Assembly: GCF_003663825.1 (NCBI RefSeq)
Contig: NZ_RCCC01000001.1
Coordinates: forward strand, 1,992,501 to 2,056,500
DNA from: Acidovorax sp. 106
Lineage (GTDB): Bacteria; Pseudomonadota; Gammaproteobacteria; Burkholderiales; Burkholderiaceae_C
Direction of reading: 5' to 3'
Length of the DNA: 64,000 nucleotides
The first letter of the stretch is position 1; each line of letters begins with the position of its first letter. Position numbers and translations under genes: made by a program. The notes below the pieces were generated by a model. It was given only the letters and a program-made list of their open reading frames with translations, searched no databases and was not told the origin of the DNA. Shown in pieces: positions 45,215 to 53,965 of the stretch.

Positions 45215-45955
45215 CTAAAGGCGGGGCAAACGACGGCGGTGCCAGGCATTGCCTACCGTCAGAGCCAGCTTCATCGTGAACTTGCGCCAGCGCTGGCCGG
45301 GGGTGAGGGTGTCGCGGGTGTCCCAGATGCTGCTGACCTCGCTGGTGTCGTCCAGTGCAATGGCCGAGGGCGAGACGCCCAAGATGCGCAGTGGGTCGCC
45401 TTCCCACCAGAAGCGCAAATCCACATCAATCGGTCGGCCAAAAGGCTGGCGGTGCGCCAGCAGCTTGGCGGCACCGGCGCGGCTGATCACGTAGCCCGCC
45501 GTCATGCTCGGCACGCGGCTGTAGTCCACCAGCGCGGTGCCTGGCACCAGGGGGCGTGCGGACCGCACCTTCTCGCGGTCGCGGCCCAATAGCTTCACCA
45601 TGTCCCACGGCGCTTGCAGAGCGGCAATGGCATTCACCACCTCGGCAAACTGCGGGGTCAGGCGCACATCGTCCTCCAGCACCACCAGGGCGGGGGCATC
45701 GTTGGCCAGCAGCTGTTGCCAGGCACCGATGTGGCTGGCATAGCAGCCTTTTTCTCCGTTGCGCAGGGGCTTGTAGTACTGGCGCGCATTCAGGCGGTCG
45801 CTGTACCAGCGGCTGGCTTGCTCGGGGGGCACGTCCGCCCACCACACGGCAGGAAAGCGCTCGCTGGGCATGTCGATGGACTGCAACTCGGCCAGCAGCC
45901 GCGTGCGGCGCTCGGCGTCGCGGTCCAGGTTGATGAAGACGATGGGCAGGCTCAT
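45215..45955 (-). CDS. glycosyltransferase family 25 (LPS type)
   Basis: 246 residues from MSLPIVFINLDRDAERRTRLL; the frame opens earlier but this is the family N-terminus. GT25 features are the INLDRD opening, NGEKGCYASHIGAWQQLLA and ALVVLEDDVRLTPQF with the nucleotide-binding acidic cluster, and later SMTAGYVISRAGAAKLL. It probably adds galactose or a related sugar to the LPS core. Its start is nine bases from the end of the adjacent gene on the same strand. Confidence 0.88.
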   Translation of the reverse strand: MSLPIVFINLDRDAERRTRLLAELQSIDMPSERFPAVWWADVPPEQASRWYSDRLNARQYYKPLRNGEKGCYASHIGAWQQLLANDAPALVVLEDDVRLTPQFAEVVNAIAALQAPWDMVKLLGRDREKVRSARPLVPGTALVDYSRVPSMTAGYVISRAGAAKLLAHRQPFGRPIDVDLRFWWEGDPLRILGVSPSAIALDDTSEVSSIWDTRDTLTPGQRWRKFTMKLALTVGNAWHRRRLPRL

Positions 45956-45963
45956 GGGTGCGC

Positions 45964-46677
45964 TCAGCCCAGCAGGCGGCGCCACCAGCGGCGCTTCTTT
46001 TTGATCGGGGTGCCTTGTTGCAGGGCAATGGCCGCTTCCAGGTAGCGGACAAACTGCAATGGGCGCTGCGCGGTGGCGTCATCGGCCACGGCCACCAGCA
46101 GTTGCTCGTACGCGGGCTCGCGCGACTCGAACAGGTGAAAGAAGTCGTTGTCACCGTAGAAGGTGCCAATGCCAAACACCCCCTCGTTGCCCAGCGCAAA
46201 CTTGGAGATCAATGTGGAGGTGGGCTTGTGCAGCACCAGCGGGACGCCCTGTTCACGCGCCAGGGCGGACATGCCTTCGGCTGCGTCAAAGGCCGAAGAC
46301 GATTTGAGGTCGGGGCTTCCCAGCCGCTCCCACACGCTCTTGCGAAACGCCATGAACATGGGACCTGCATAGGTCTCGGTGGTTTTCTTGTGGTTGGAAA
46401 ACTGCGACAGGCCGAAGATGGCGCCTTGCTCGGCGTGGGCTACGGCCAGGTCGTAGGCCGAGCGCTTGAGCGGGAAGGCGTCAATGTCACAAAAGATGAC
46501 GATATCGTCGGATGCCATGCGCTCCACCACGCTGTTCATCCAGGTGCCATGGGGGATGCGGTGCGCAGATTCCTGCTGCAGCGGAACGTCCAGGGCGGCA
46601 AAAACTTCACGCTGCTTTTGCAGGATGACACTGGGGATGTTGTCCCAGTGCATGGTGTGAACAATAGGTTGGGGCAT
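45964..46677 (-). CDS. putative GT-A fold glycosyltransferase
   Basis: 237 residues. The key feature is IFCDIDAFPL (D64-I65-D66), a DxD motif with a hydrophobic strand before it, as in GT-A enzymes that bind a metal and a nucleotide sugar. Other features are QFSNHKKTTETYAGPMFMAFRK and, near the end, GIGTFYGDNDFFHLFES. The C-terminus is basic (KKKRRWWRRLL), which suggests peripheral membrane binding. It lies upstream of the GT25 gene in the same direction, within the polysaccharide cluster. Family not identified. Confidence 0.7.
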   Translation of the reverse strand: MPQPIVHTMHWDNIPSVILQKQREVFAALDVPLQQESAHRIPHGTWMNSVVERMASDDIVIFCDIDAFPLKRSAYDLAVAHAEQGAIFGLSQFSNHKKTTETYAGPMFMAFRKSVWERLGSPDLKSSSAFDAAEGMSALAREQGVPLVLHKPTSTLISKFALGNEGVFGIGTFYGDNDFFHLFESREPAYEQLLVAVADDATAQRPLQFVRYLEAAIALQQGTPIKKKRRWWRRLLG

Positions 46678-46808
46678 GGGCGCGAAGCACGCAGGCGCAG
46701 GGGCTGCTGCCGTGCAATGGATAATGTGAGGCTCTAATTATCGCGGCCTGGGCACCCATGATGTGCTGGCCTAGTGTCAATGTTGTTGCCGTTGCGGCGA
46801 CAAGGTCT

Positions 46809-48038
46809 ATGCAGTATCCCCACGTTTTTCTGCGCACGGCGGCTGTTTTCAGTGCCATCGCAGCCTTCTTTTCCATCCCGTGGACGCTTGCGGGGGCCAA
46901 CATCGCGCTGCTTTGCCTGGTACTTACCTGGTTGCTGGCGGGCGGTTTGCGCCAGCGTTGGGATGTCGCCCGCGGCAACGCCGTCACCCTCCCGCTGCTG
47001 GCCCTGTACGCCATCATTTTGCTGGGCGCGGCCTACACCACCGCCCCCTGGCGCGTGGTAATGGACCACTGGCTCAAGTACGACAAGCTGCTGCTCATAG
47101 TCATCGCCATCACGCTGCTGGCCCAGGATGAAAAAACCCGCGAGCGCTGCTGGACGGCTTTCACCATCGCCGCCTTGTTCACTTTGGCCAGCAGCTACCT
47201 CAGCATCTGGTGGCGGCTGCCCTGGTCGCGCGCCCAGACGTTGGGCTGGGGGGGCGACCATTCCGTGTTCAAGGACTACATCACCCAAAGCGTGCTGATG
47301 GCGCTGCTGATGCTGCGCGGCCTGTATTTGGCGCTGCGTGCCAACGTCGCTTGGCAGCGTGGCGCCTGGCTGGCCGTGGCAGCGCTGGCCTTTGTGTGCA
47401 ACACGCAGTTGCTGTATGGGCGCACGGGCTATGTGGCCACGGCGGTGGCCGTGCTGGCCTTTGTGCTGGCACTGGTGCCGGTGCGTCGGTGGTGGATGGC
47501 CCTGGCACTGGTCGCCGTGCTGCTGGCGGGCGCCGTACTGCTGTCGCCCACCATTGGTCCGCGTGTGGCACTGGGCCTGAAGGAGCTGGGCGAGGTGCCC
47601 GAGACCACGACCTCCATCGGGCCGCGCCTGTATTTCCTGCACTATGGGCTGGATCTGTTCTGGCAAAAGCCCTGGCTGGGCTGGGGCACGGGGGCATACC
47701 ACGGCGAGTTTTGCCGCATTGCGACCACGCCCGAGTGGTGCGCGGCGGGCTCGTTCCATCCCCACAACCAGTTCTTGTTTTTCATGATTGAGCACGGGAT
47801 TCCGGGGCTGCTGGCCTTTGTGGCTGTGTTTGCTGCCGCCCTGTGGCAAGCCGCCCGGATGGAGCGGCTGGACCGCGCCGTGGCCGTTGCCTTCGTGGGG
47901 GTGGCCTGCGTGGGCAGCCTCACGCACAGCGGTATCTGGCTGGCCAACGAGGGGCTGGCCTACAGCTTTGGCCTAGTGCTGGTACTGACGGCGCCGCTGC
48001 GGCCGTGCGCCAAGGCGCAGGCTGGTGTGCCTGCCTGA
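46809..48038 (+). CDS. O-antigen ligase/polymerase (WaaL/Wzy type)
   Basis: 409 residues from MQYPHVFLRTAAVFSAIAAF; an ATG at 46758 would add 17 residues. About eleven membrane helices, and a large periplasmic loop carrying the motif GSFHPHNQFLFFMIEHGIPG typical of O-antigen ligases, preceded by GWGTGAYHGEFC. It either joins O-antigen to lipid A-core (WaaL) or polymerises units (Wzy). Only one such gene is present, so ligase is slightly favoured. It is divergent from the GT-A gene and convergent with the gene at 48047. Confidence 0.85.
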   Translation: MQYPHVFLRTAAVFSAIAAFFSIPWTLAGANIALLCLVLTWLLAGGLRQRWDVARGNAVTLPLLALYAIILLGAAYTTAPWRVVMDHWLKYDKLLLIVIAITLLAQDEKTRERCWTAFTIAALFTLASSYLSIWWRLPWSRAQTLGWGGDHSVFKDYITQSVLMALLMLRGLYLALRANVAWQRGAWLAVAALAFVCNTQLLYGRTGYVATAVAVLAFVLALVPVRRWWMALALVAVLLAGAVLLSPTIGPRVALGLKELGEVPETTTSIGPRLYFLHYGLDLFWQKPWLGWGTGAYHGEFCRIATTPEWCAAGSFHPHNQFLFFMIEHGIPGLLAFVAVFAAALWQAARMERLDRAVAVAFVGVACVGSLTHSGIWLANEGLAYSFGLVLVLTAPLRPCAKAQAGVPA

Positions 48039-48046
48039 TTGTCCCG

Positions 48047-49024
48047 TCAGGCCCGCGCTGGGGCCGTGATGTGGTCGAACTGCCGCACCCAGTGTGCGAA
48101 GTCGTACGGCTGCAAAGCCCCTTTTGGCAGCGGCGGCATGGGCGCTTGCAAGAACGCGGTGAGTGCCTGCGGGTCATCCTGCCCCAGGATGAAAAAGCGC
48201 GCAGGGTTATAAAACGGCAGCGTTCGCACGCATGGGTTGTTGGTGATGAGCTTCTTGTCGAAGAACAGCGCCTCCAGGCAGCGCACCGTCAGCCCGCTCT
48301 GGTTGGCTTGGGTGATCTCCAGCAGGCAGCGGGCGCGGTTGATGCTGTCGATGTTGCTGGGGTAGTCGATGCTCTGCGCCAGCACTTCCAGGCCAGGCAC
48401 CTGCGGGTAGGTTTGGCCCGGTTCGGGCACCATGCGCAGACAGGTGCGCAGGCCCATGCCGTGCCATTGTTCGGCCAGAGTGCGCAGGGTCTCGAAACGG
48501 TGTTTGTCCTGGCCCAGAAAGTAGATGTCAAAGGCCTCGGGCAGGGGCTCGCGCAAACCCTCCACAGACCGGTACACCTGCTGCGTGAGCGTGAGTCCGT
48601 AGCGTTGCGCATCGCCCGGGTCGAACGTGAAGATGTTAAGCCCCAGCCCCTTGAGCTGCTGGATGTGCAACTGCCGCACCCGGTGGTTTTGCTGGTAGTC
48701 GATGACCGGGTTCCAGGTGAACACTGCGATGCGCTGGGTGCGCAGGTACTTGCGCAGAATACGCAGGTCCTTGATGTTCTCGATCCCGAAAATCAGCACC
48801 GGCGCTTGCTCTGGAATGGCCTGCAGCGCCTGCAGGTAAGCCTCAGGAAACGGGCGAAACCCCGGCAGCCGAAATGGGCACCACGCGTCCAGGGCCTTCA
48901 GCAGTGAATAGCCCACGCCCTTGATGCGCTTGGGGTGCGTGAGCACGCCAGCCCGCTGTGCGGGGGGCAGGCTGTCGAGCAAGAACTCCGTCAGCGTGAA
49001 GGGGTTGGCGATGATGTGGGGCAT
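48047..49024 (-). CDS. uncharacterised protein of the polysaccharide cluster, possibly a glycosyltransferase
   Basis: 325 residues from MPHIIANPFTLTEFLLDSLP; no reliable family identification. Features seen: VLIFGIENIKDLRILRKYL, AVFTWNPVIDYQQNHR, IYFLGQDKHRFETLRTL and, near the C-terminus, ARCLLEITQANQSGLTVRCLEALFFDKKLITNNP, where a Glu in a GLTxRxxE context resembles the donor-binding region of GT-B enzymes and of spore-type CgeB proteins. The context is LPS assembly. Its start is 93 bases downstream of the nitronate monooxygenase stop. Confidence 0.62.
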   Translation of the reverse strand: MPHIIANPFTLTEFLLDSLPPAQRAGVLTHPKRIKGVGYSLLKALDAWCPFRLPGFRPFPEAYLQALQAIPEQAPVLIFGIENIKDLRILRKYLRTQRIAVFTWNPVIDYQQNHRVRQLHIQQLKGLGLNIFTFDPGDAQRYGLTLTQQVYRSVEGLREPLPEAFDIYFLGQDKHRFETLRTLAEQWHGMGLRTCLRMVPEPGQTYPQVPGLEVLAQSIDYPSNIDSINRARCLLEITQANQSGLTVRCLEALFFDKKLITNNPCVRTLPFYNPARFFILGQDDPQALTAFLQAPMPPLPKGALQPYDFAHWVRQFDHITAPARA

Positions 49025-49116
49025 GGGCAATCGGGGTTCGGGCCGATTGTAGGCAGGGGCACGCAGGCTGCGGTCTTGCACCCCGCGTGCCCTCGGGCTT
49101 TCGCGCGGCAGCGTGC

Positions 49117-50190
49117 TCAGTGCGCGGTGGCCGCGCTGAGCTGCCTGCAAGCCGCCCGCCATTCCTCGGCCAGTGTCGCTACCAGCTGGGCTGCAGGCTG
49201 GGGCCGCACGGCTGCCACCCCTTGGCCAGCCCACAGCGACAAATGGCTGGAGCGGCCCTGGGCGGCTGCGGCGCGGCGCAGGGCGCCGGTCAGCGCGTTT
49301 TGCACGGGGTAGGCGGGCACGTTCGCTTCATCGGCCGCCATGGTTTCCATCATGGGGTTGACGATGCCGCGCGCGGGGCGGCCCGAGAAGATGCGGGTCA
49401 GTCGCGTATCGGTGTCCTTGGCCTGCACCAGGGCCTGGCGGTAGGCGGGGCTGATGCTGGACTCGGGGCAGGTCAAAAAGGCTGTGCCCATCTGCACCGC
49501 CTGCGCGCCCAGGGCCTGGGCGGCTGCAATGCCGCGCCCGTCCATGATGCCGCCCGCTGCAATCACCGGGATGTCCAGCGCATCCACGCATTGGGGCACC
49601 AGCGCCAGGGTGCCCACCAGGCTCGACTGGAAATCGCCCAAAAACGTACCCCGGTGGCCACCGGCCTCCATGCCGCTGGCACACACTGCGTCTGCCCCCA
49701 CTGCCGCCCAGGCCTGGGCCTCGGCCACCGTGGTGGCCGTGCCCACCACCAGGCAGCCCACGGCTTGCAAGCGCGCCACTTGCGCGGAGGTCAGGATGCC
49801 AAAGGTGAAGCTGGCCACTGCCGGGCGCAGCGCCGCCAGGGCTTCCAGCTGGGTGCCAAAGTCTTCGCACCACTGCGCGGGCACCTCGGGTGCGAGGCCC
49901 AGCTCGGCATACAGAGGCGCCAGGCGCTGCAGCGCTGCCTCCACCGTGGCCGCATCAGGGGTGGGGGTGGCTTGCACAAAGAGGTTCATGCCAAAGGGCC
50001 GGTCCGTCAGCTGGCGCACGGCGGCCGCAGCCTCGGCCATGGCGGCGGGCGAGCGCATGCCGCAGCCCAGCATGCCCAGCCCGCCCGCAGCCGATATGGC
50101 AGCGGCCAGCGCGGGGCTGTCAGCACCCGTCATGGGGCCCTGGACGATGGGCAGGGTGATGGGCAGGCGCTGCAAAAGTGAATAGCTCAT
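49117..50190 (-). CDS. nitronate monooxygenase family flavoprotein
   Basis: 357 residues from MSYSLLQRLPITLPIVQGPM. A TIM-barrel FMN enzyme: VQGPMTGADSPALAAAISAAGGLGML opens it, the conserved His lies in GMEAGGHRGTFLGD, and the phosphate-binding parts are IPVIAAGGIMDGRGIAAAQALGAQAVQMGTAFL. Family members oxidise alkyl nitronates such as propionate-3-nitronate; some relatives are FabK-type reductases, but the AGGHRG motif favours nitronate monooxygenase. A LysR regulator gene ends 16 bases upstream on the same strand and may control it. Confidence 0.87.
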   Translation of the reverse strand: MSYSLLQRLPITLPIVQGPMTGADSPALAAAISAAGGLGMLGCGMRSPAAMAEAAAAVRQLTDRPFGMNLFVQATPTPDAATVEAALQRLAPLYAELGLAPEVPAQWCEDFGTQLEALAALRPAVASFTFGILTSAQVARLQAVGCLVVGTATTVAEAQAWAAVGADAVCASGMEAGGHRGTFLGDFQSSLVGTLALVPQCVDALDIPVIAAGGIMDGRGIAAAQALGAQAVQMGTAFLTCPESSISPAYRQALVQAKDTDTRLTRIFSGRPARGIVNPMMETMAADEANVPAYPVQNALTGALRRAAAAQGRSSHLSLWAGQGVAAVRPQPAAQLVATLAEEWRAACRQLSAATAH

Positions 50191-50206
50191 GGGTGCGGGC
50201 TCCGTT

Positions 50207-51139
50207 TCAGGTCGAGGAAATCCAGGTGGGCACGGCAGGGCCATGTCCCTGCCGCAGGCTGAACAAGGTGTCCAGCAGGGCATCGAGCGCGGGCGACTGG
50301 TAGCCGCGCCGGCGCACCAGCACGGTGTCGCAGTGCTGCAGCGGCACCAGGCGCAGAGCGGGGGGATCGCGCATCAGGTCCCACACGGCCTGGGGCACTA
50401 CGCCCGCGCAGCGGCCTGCGGCCACGCAGGCCAGGATGGCGTGGTACGACGCTAGCTCCAGCACCTTGGGGGGCTTGCCTGTGCCTGTTCCTGTGGTTTG
50501 GGCGGAGCCCAGGGCCTGCTGCATCCAGGTCTCACCCAGGTGGCGGTAGGTGCAGCCGGTGCCGAAGGCGGCCAGCGTGTGCAACTGCAGATCGGCCGGG
50601 CTGTGCACCGGCGGGTGGTCGGCGGGCAGGGCCAGCAGCAAAGACTCCTGGTACACCGTGGTGCGCTCCATTGGCGCATCGGGCGCCAGCCCCTGCAAAG
50701 GCCAGGCCACCAGGGCCGCGTCCAGGGTGTGGGCCAGCACCTGCTCTGCCATCGGGGCGGAGGCGCCGGTGGTCAGCTCCAGCTCCACTTCGGGCCACTG
50801 CGCGTGCAGCCGTGCCAGGGGCTGCGGCAGGCGTGCGGCGGCGGTGCTTTCCATGGCGCCCAGGCGCAGGCGCCCGCTGGGGTAGGTGGGGCGCACGGCT
50901 TGGCGGGCCTCTTCGGCCAGCGCCAGCAGGCGGTCGGCATAGCCGCGCAGCGATTCACCGGCGGGCGTCAGCAGCATGCGCCGCCCTTCACGCAAAAACA
51001 GCGGAGCGCCCAGTTGCTCCTCCAGTTGCTGAACGCGCGTGGTCACGTTGGACTGCACGCGGCCCAGCCGCTCGGCCGCCCGGGTCACGCTGCCTTCTGC
51101 GGCGACGGCACGAAAGATTTCCAGTGCAGCAAGGTCCAT
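50207..51139 (-). CDS. LysR family transcriptional regulator
   Basis: 310 residues. HTH at residues 1-60 (MDLAALEIFRAVAAEGSVTRAAERLGRVQSNVTTRVQQLEEQLG), then an effector domain (GRLRLGAMESTAAARLPQPLARL). It resembles the subgroup that controls MFS efflux and other small targets. It is divergent from the MFS transporter at 51252, with 112 bases and a T-N11-A type palindrome between them, and lies just upstream of the nitronate monooxygenase on its own strand. Confidence 0.9.
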   Translation of the reverse strand: MDLAALEIFRAVAAEGSVTRAAERLGRVQSNVTTRVQQLEEQLGAPLFLREGRRMLLTPAGESLRGYADRLLALAEEARQAVRPTYPSGRLRLGAMESTAAARLPQPLARLHAQWPEVELELTTGASAPMAEQVLAHTLDAALVAWPLQGLAPDAPMERTTVYQESLLLALPADHPPVHSPADLQLHTLAAFGTGCTYRHLGETWMQQALGSAQTTGTGTGKPPKVLELASYHAILACVAAGRCAGVVPQAVWDLMRDPPALRLVPLQHCDTVLVRRRGYQSPALDALLDTLFSLRQGHGPAVPTWISST

Positions 51140-51159
51140 AAATATTCTCTTTATGAGAT

Positions 51160-51178
51160 GATTTATAAAAAATAAATC
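51160..51178. promoter_or_regulatory. AT-rich inverted repeat between LysR and MFS genes
   Basis: GATTTAT-N5-ATAAATC with T-N11-A spacing in an AT-rich island. Likely LysR operator and promoter region. Confidence 0.4.
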
Positions 51179-51251
51179 TCAATTCAGAATAATACGCCAG
51201 GTGGCTGCCACTACTCAGCAGGCGCTCTCTGGTGGCCTGGAACCTGCCCTC

Positions 51252-52508
51252 ATGTCCTCTTCTGCCTCGGCCTCTTCGGCTGCCCCCGTCGCCTTGTTTG
51301 ACCGCCCCTACACCGTGGCCCTGGCGGGCATGGCAGCGCTGGCGGCTGCGATGGGCATTGGCCGCTTTGCCTTTACCCCGCTGCTGCCCATGATGCTGCA
51401 CGACGGGGTGATATCGCTGGCCGGTGGCAGCTGGCTGGCCACCGCCAACTATGTGGGCTACCTGCTGGGGGCGCTGGCCTGCATGGCCTTCCCGTGGGTG
51501 GCGCCGCGCGCGCGCCAGCGCTGGCATGCAGCGCGGCTGGCGCGCTGGGGGCTGCTGGCCACGGTGGTGTTGACTCTGGGCATGGCCTTGCCGTGGCCCT
51601 GGGCCTGGCCCGCACTGCGCTTTGCCGCAGGGGTGGCCAGCGCCCTGGTGTTTTTGAACGTCTCGGCCTGGTGCATGTTGCGCCTGGTGGCGCTGGGGCA
51701 GCCTGCGCTCGGGGGCTTCATTTTTTGCGGGCCGGGGCTGGGCATTGCGCTCACGGGCTTGTCGGCCAGCGCCATGGTGGCCTGGCACTGGCCCGCAGCG
51801 GCGGGCTGGGCTGTGTTTGGCTTGCTGTGCGTGGGGCTGTGCGCCTTGGTGTGGCCGGTGCTGCAAGGCTTGCCCCAGCCCAGCGCCGCCAGCGCGCAGG
51901 CCCCGTTGGCGGCGCCCACCGGGTTGGGCGTGGCGGCACGCAGCCTGCTCACGCTGGCCTACGGGTTGGCGGGGCTGGGGTACATCGTCACGGCCACGTT
52001 TTTGCCGGTGATTGCCCGGGCGGCCTTGCCCAGCGATTCCCCTTGGCCCGATTTGTTCTGGCCGCTGTTTGGCGCGGGTGTTGCCATGGGCGCGGCGCTA
52101 TCGACGCGCACCCCCGCGCGGTGGGACAGGCGCTGGCTGCTGTTGGGGGCCTATTTGATGCAGGCAGCCGCCATTGCCTTGACCCTGGTGTGGCCCGGCG
52201 CCGCAGGGTTTGCGTTGGGCAGTTGGTTGCTGGGCTTGCCCTTCACGGCCATCACCTTCTATGCCCTGCAAGAGGCACGCCGGGTGTGGCCTGCGGCGGG
52301 AGACAGCTTTACGGGCCTGCTGACGGCTGCCTATGGCGTGGGGCAGATCGCAGGCCCACCTATGGTGGCGTGGCTGCTGCACGGTGCCGCTACGCAGGGC
52401 CAGGGGTTTGCACAGGGACTGGGTGCTGCCGCCGGAGCGCTGGTGGTGGGGGCCGTGGTATATGCCTTCATGGCGTGGCGCTGGCCCTTGAAGGCTCCCG
52501 GCCTTTGA
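51252..52508 (+). CDS. YbfB/YjiJ family MFS transporter
   Basis: 418 residues from ATG 51252; a GTG at 51201 would give 17 more. Twelve membrane helices and the family opening VALAGMAALAAAMGIGRFAFTPLLPMML, with GSWLATANYVGYLLGAL and the mid-protein GGFIFCGPGLGIALTGL. Substrates of the YbfB/YjiJ group are not well known. A divergent LysR gene probably regulates it. It converges on the sensor kinase, six bases away. Confidence 0.86.
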   Translation: MSSSASASSAAPVALFDRPYTVALAGMAALAAAMGIGRFAFTPLLPMMLHDGVISLAGGSWLATANYVGYLLGALACMAFPWVAPRARQRWHAARLARWGLLATVVLTLGMALPWPWAWPALRFAAGVASALVFLNVSAWCMLRLVALGQPALGGFIFCGPGLGIALTGLSASAMVAWHWPAAAGWAVFGLLCVGLCALVWPVLQGLPQPSAASAQAPLAAPTGLGVAARSLLTLAYGLAGLGYIVTATFLPVIARAALPSDSPWPDLFWPLFGAGVAMGAALSTRTPARWDRRWLLLGAYLMQAAAIALTLVWPGAAGFALGSWLLGLPFTAITFYALQEARRVWPAAGDSFTGLLTAAYGVGQIAGPPMVAWLLHGAATQGQGFAQGLGAAAGALVVGAVVYAFMAWRWPLKAPGL

Positions 52509-52513
52509 GTGGA

Positions 52514-53827
52514 CTACGGCGTGTGCGGCCCGGCGGCGGGTTGTGCCAGCGGCAGCCGCAGCACAAAGCAGGCGCCTCCGCCGACGTGGTCTTCGCAGTG
52601 CACGGTGCCGTTGTGGCGCCCGGCAATCGACCGTACCAGCGCCAGCCCCAGGCCCACGCCGCCCGAGCGTTCGCTGGCACCGGGCAGGCGGTAAAACGGC
52701 TCAAAAATGCGTTCGCGCTGCGCAGGCGGCACGCCGGGGCCTCGGTCGCACACGCGCACTTCGGCCATGCTGCCCGCGCGTTGCACCACCACGGTGATCT
52801 CGCCTGTGCTGTAGCGGCGGGCGTTCTCCAGCAGGTTGCGGATGGCGCGGCGCAGCAGCTTGGAGATGCCCTGCACCTCCAGCCCCTCGGGTACGGCGCT
52901 CACGTCCAGGTCGGCGTCAATGCGGGCGCATTCCTCGGCGGCCAGGCCGATCAGGTCCACGTCTTCCACGGTGCCCACATCGGCCTCGCGGGCGTCCAGG
53001 CGGCTGGCCAGCAGGATTTCATCCACCAGCTGGTCCAGCTCGGCAATGTTGCGCAAGATTTCGGCGCGAAAGGCGGGCGAGGGCTGATCGCCACCCATCA
53101 GCTCCAGCCCCATGCGGATGCGGGTGAGGGGTGAGCGCAACTCATGTGAGGCATTGGCCAGCAGCGACTTGTGCGACTTGACCAGGGTCTCGACCCGCGC
53201 GGCCGCCGCATTGAACTGACGGGCCAGGTCGGCCACCTCGTCTTGCCCGGTCTCGGGCACGCGCACCGACAGGTCGCCTTCGCCAAACTTTTTCACGCTG
53301 CGCTGCAGGGCTTCCAGTCGCAGGGTCAGGCGGCGGATGACGGGGTACACGCCCAGCGCGGCCGCCAAGCCCATGATGGCCAGCATCCATACAAAGCCAA
53401 ACGGGGGGCGCAGCCAGAAGGCGCGGTCTGCCCCGCCAGGGGGGCCACCGGGTGGGCCTGGCGGCCCTAGGGCACGCCGCCGCTCCCCGCCGCGTTCGTC
53501 GGCGCGCTCGCCTCGCCGGTCTTCACGCGGGGGCTTGGGCCCCAGCTCCAGGGTGAACTTCTCGCCGTTGTCCGTTTCAATGCGGAAATCGATGCCTTCA
53601 CCCGGCGGGCCGGGCTCGCGCACCGCATAGCCGCGCATCACGGTCTGCCCATCGGCGCTGCGCAGCAGCAACTCCCGCCCATGCGGAGCGGGCTGCACCA
53701 TGTTGCCTTCTTCCACCGCCACCCGCCAGGCCCAGCCCACGGCCAGCGTCAGCACGGCCATGCCAGCCACCACGGCCAGCCAGATGCGCAAAGACAGGCG
53801 CTGGGCGAAGGGGTTAGTCAATGACAT
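52514..53827 (-). CDS. two-component sensor histidine kinase
   Basis: 437 residues. Helix 1 (about 13-36), a periplasmic region of about 105 residues, helix 2 (143-163), HAMP (164-216), HisKA with the phospho-His228 in NASHELRSPLTRIR, and a HATPase domain with N-box NLLENARRYS, G1 DRGPGVPP and G2 GGVGLGLALVRS. The periplasmic part ends in a stretch (97-137) of charged and then Pro/Gly-rich residues with many Arg and Glu. It partners the response regulator encoded upstream. Signal unknown; the CpxA/RstB type is the nearest resemblance. Confidence 0.9.
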   Translation of the reverse strand: MSLTNPFAQRLSLRIWLAVVAGMAVLTLAVGWAWRVAVEEGNMVQPAPHGRELLLRSADGQTVMRGYAVREPGPPGEGIDFRIETDNGEKFTLELGPKPPREDRRGERADERGGERRRALGPPGPPGGPPGGADRAFWLRPPFGFVWMLAIMGLAAALGVYPVIRRLTLRLEALQRSVKKFGEGDLSVRVPETGQDEVADLARQFNAAAARVETLVKSHKSLLANASHELRSPLTRIRMGLELMGGDQPSPAFRAEILRNIAELDQLVDEILLASRLDAREADVGTVEDVDLIGLAAEECARIDADLDVSAVPEGLEVQGISKLLRRAIRNLLENARRYSTGEITVVVQRAGSMAEVRVCDRGPGVPPAQRERIFEPFYRLPGASERSGGVGLGLALVRSIAGRHNGTVHCEDHVGGGACFVLRLPLAQPAAGPHTP

Positions 53828-53872
53828 GGCCGCTCAATGGGTAGTTCGCACGCACATTGTTGGAATGAGGCC

Positions 53873-53962
53873 GCACCAGGCCAGCGGCCGCCGCGCAAGG
53901 GGCGCCCCGCCGCGCTGGCGGCGTCCCCCTGAGGGGGAAGGCGCGAAGCGACTCAGGGGGCA
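53873..53962. repeat. CCCCCTGAG-type intergenic repeat, copy B
   Basis: Reverse-complement orientation relative to copy A at 38021. It contains GGGGCGCCCCGCCGCGC and GGCGGCGTCCCCCTGAGGGGG, and ends at the response-regulator stop. It separates the regulator and kinase genes, which otherwise look like an operon. Confidence 0.8.
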
Positions 53963-53965
53963 TGT

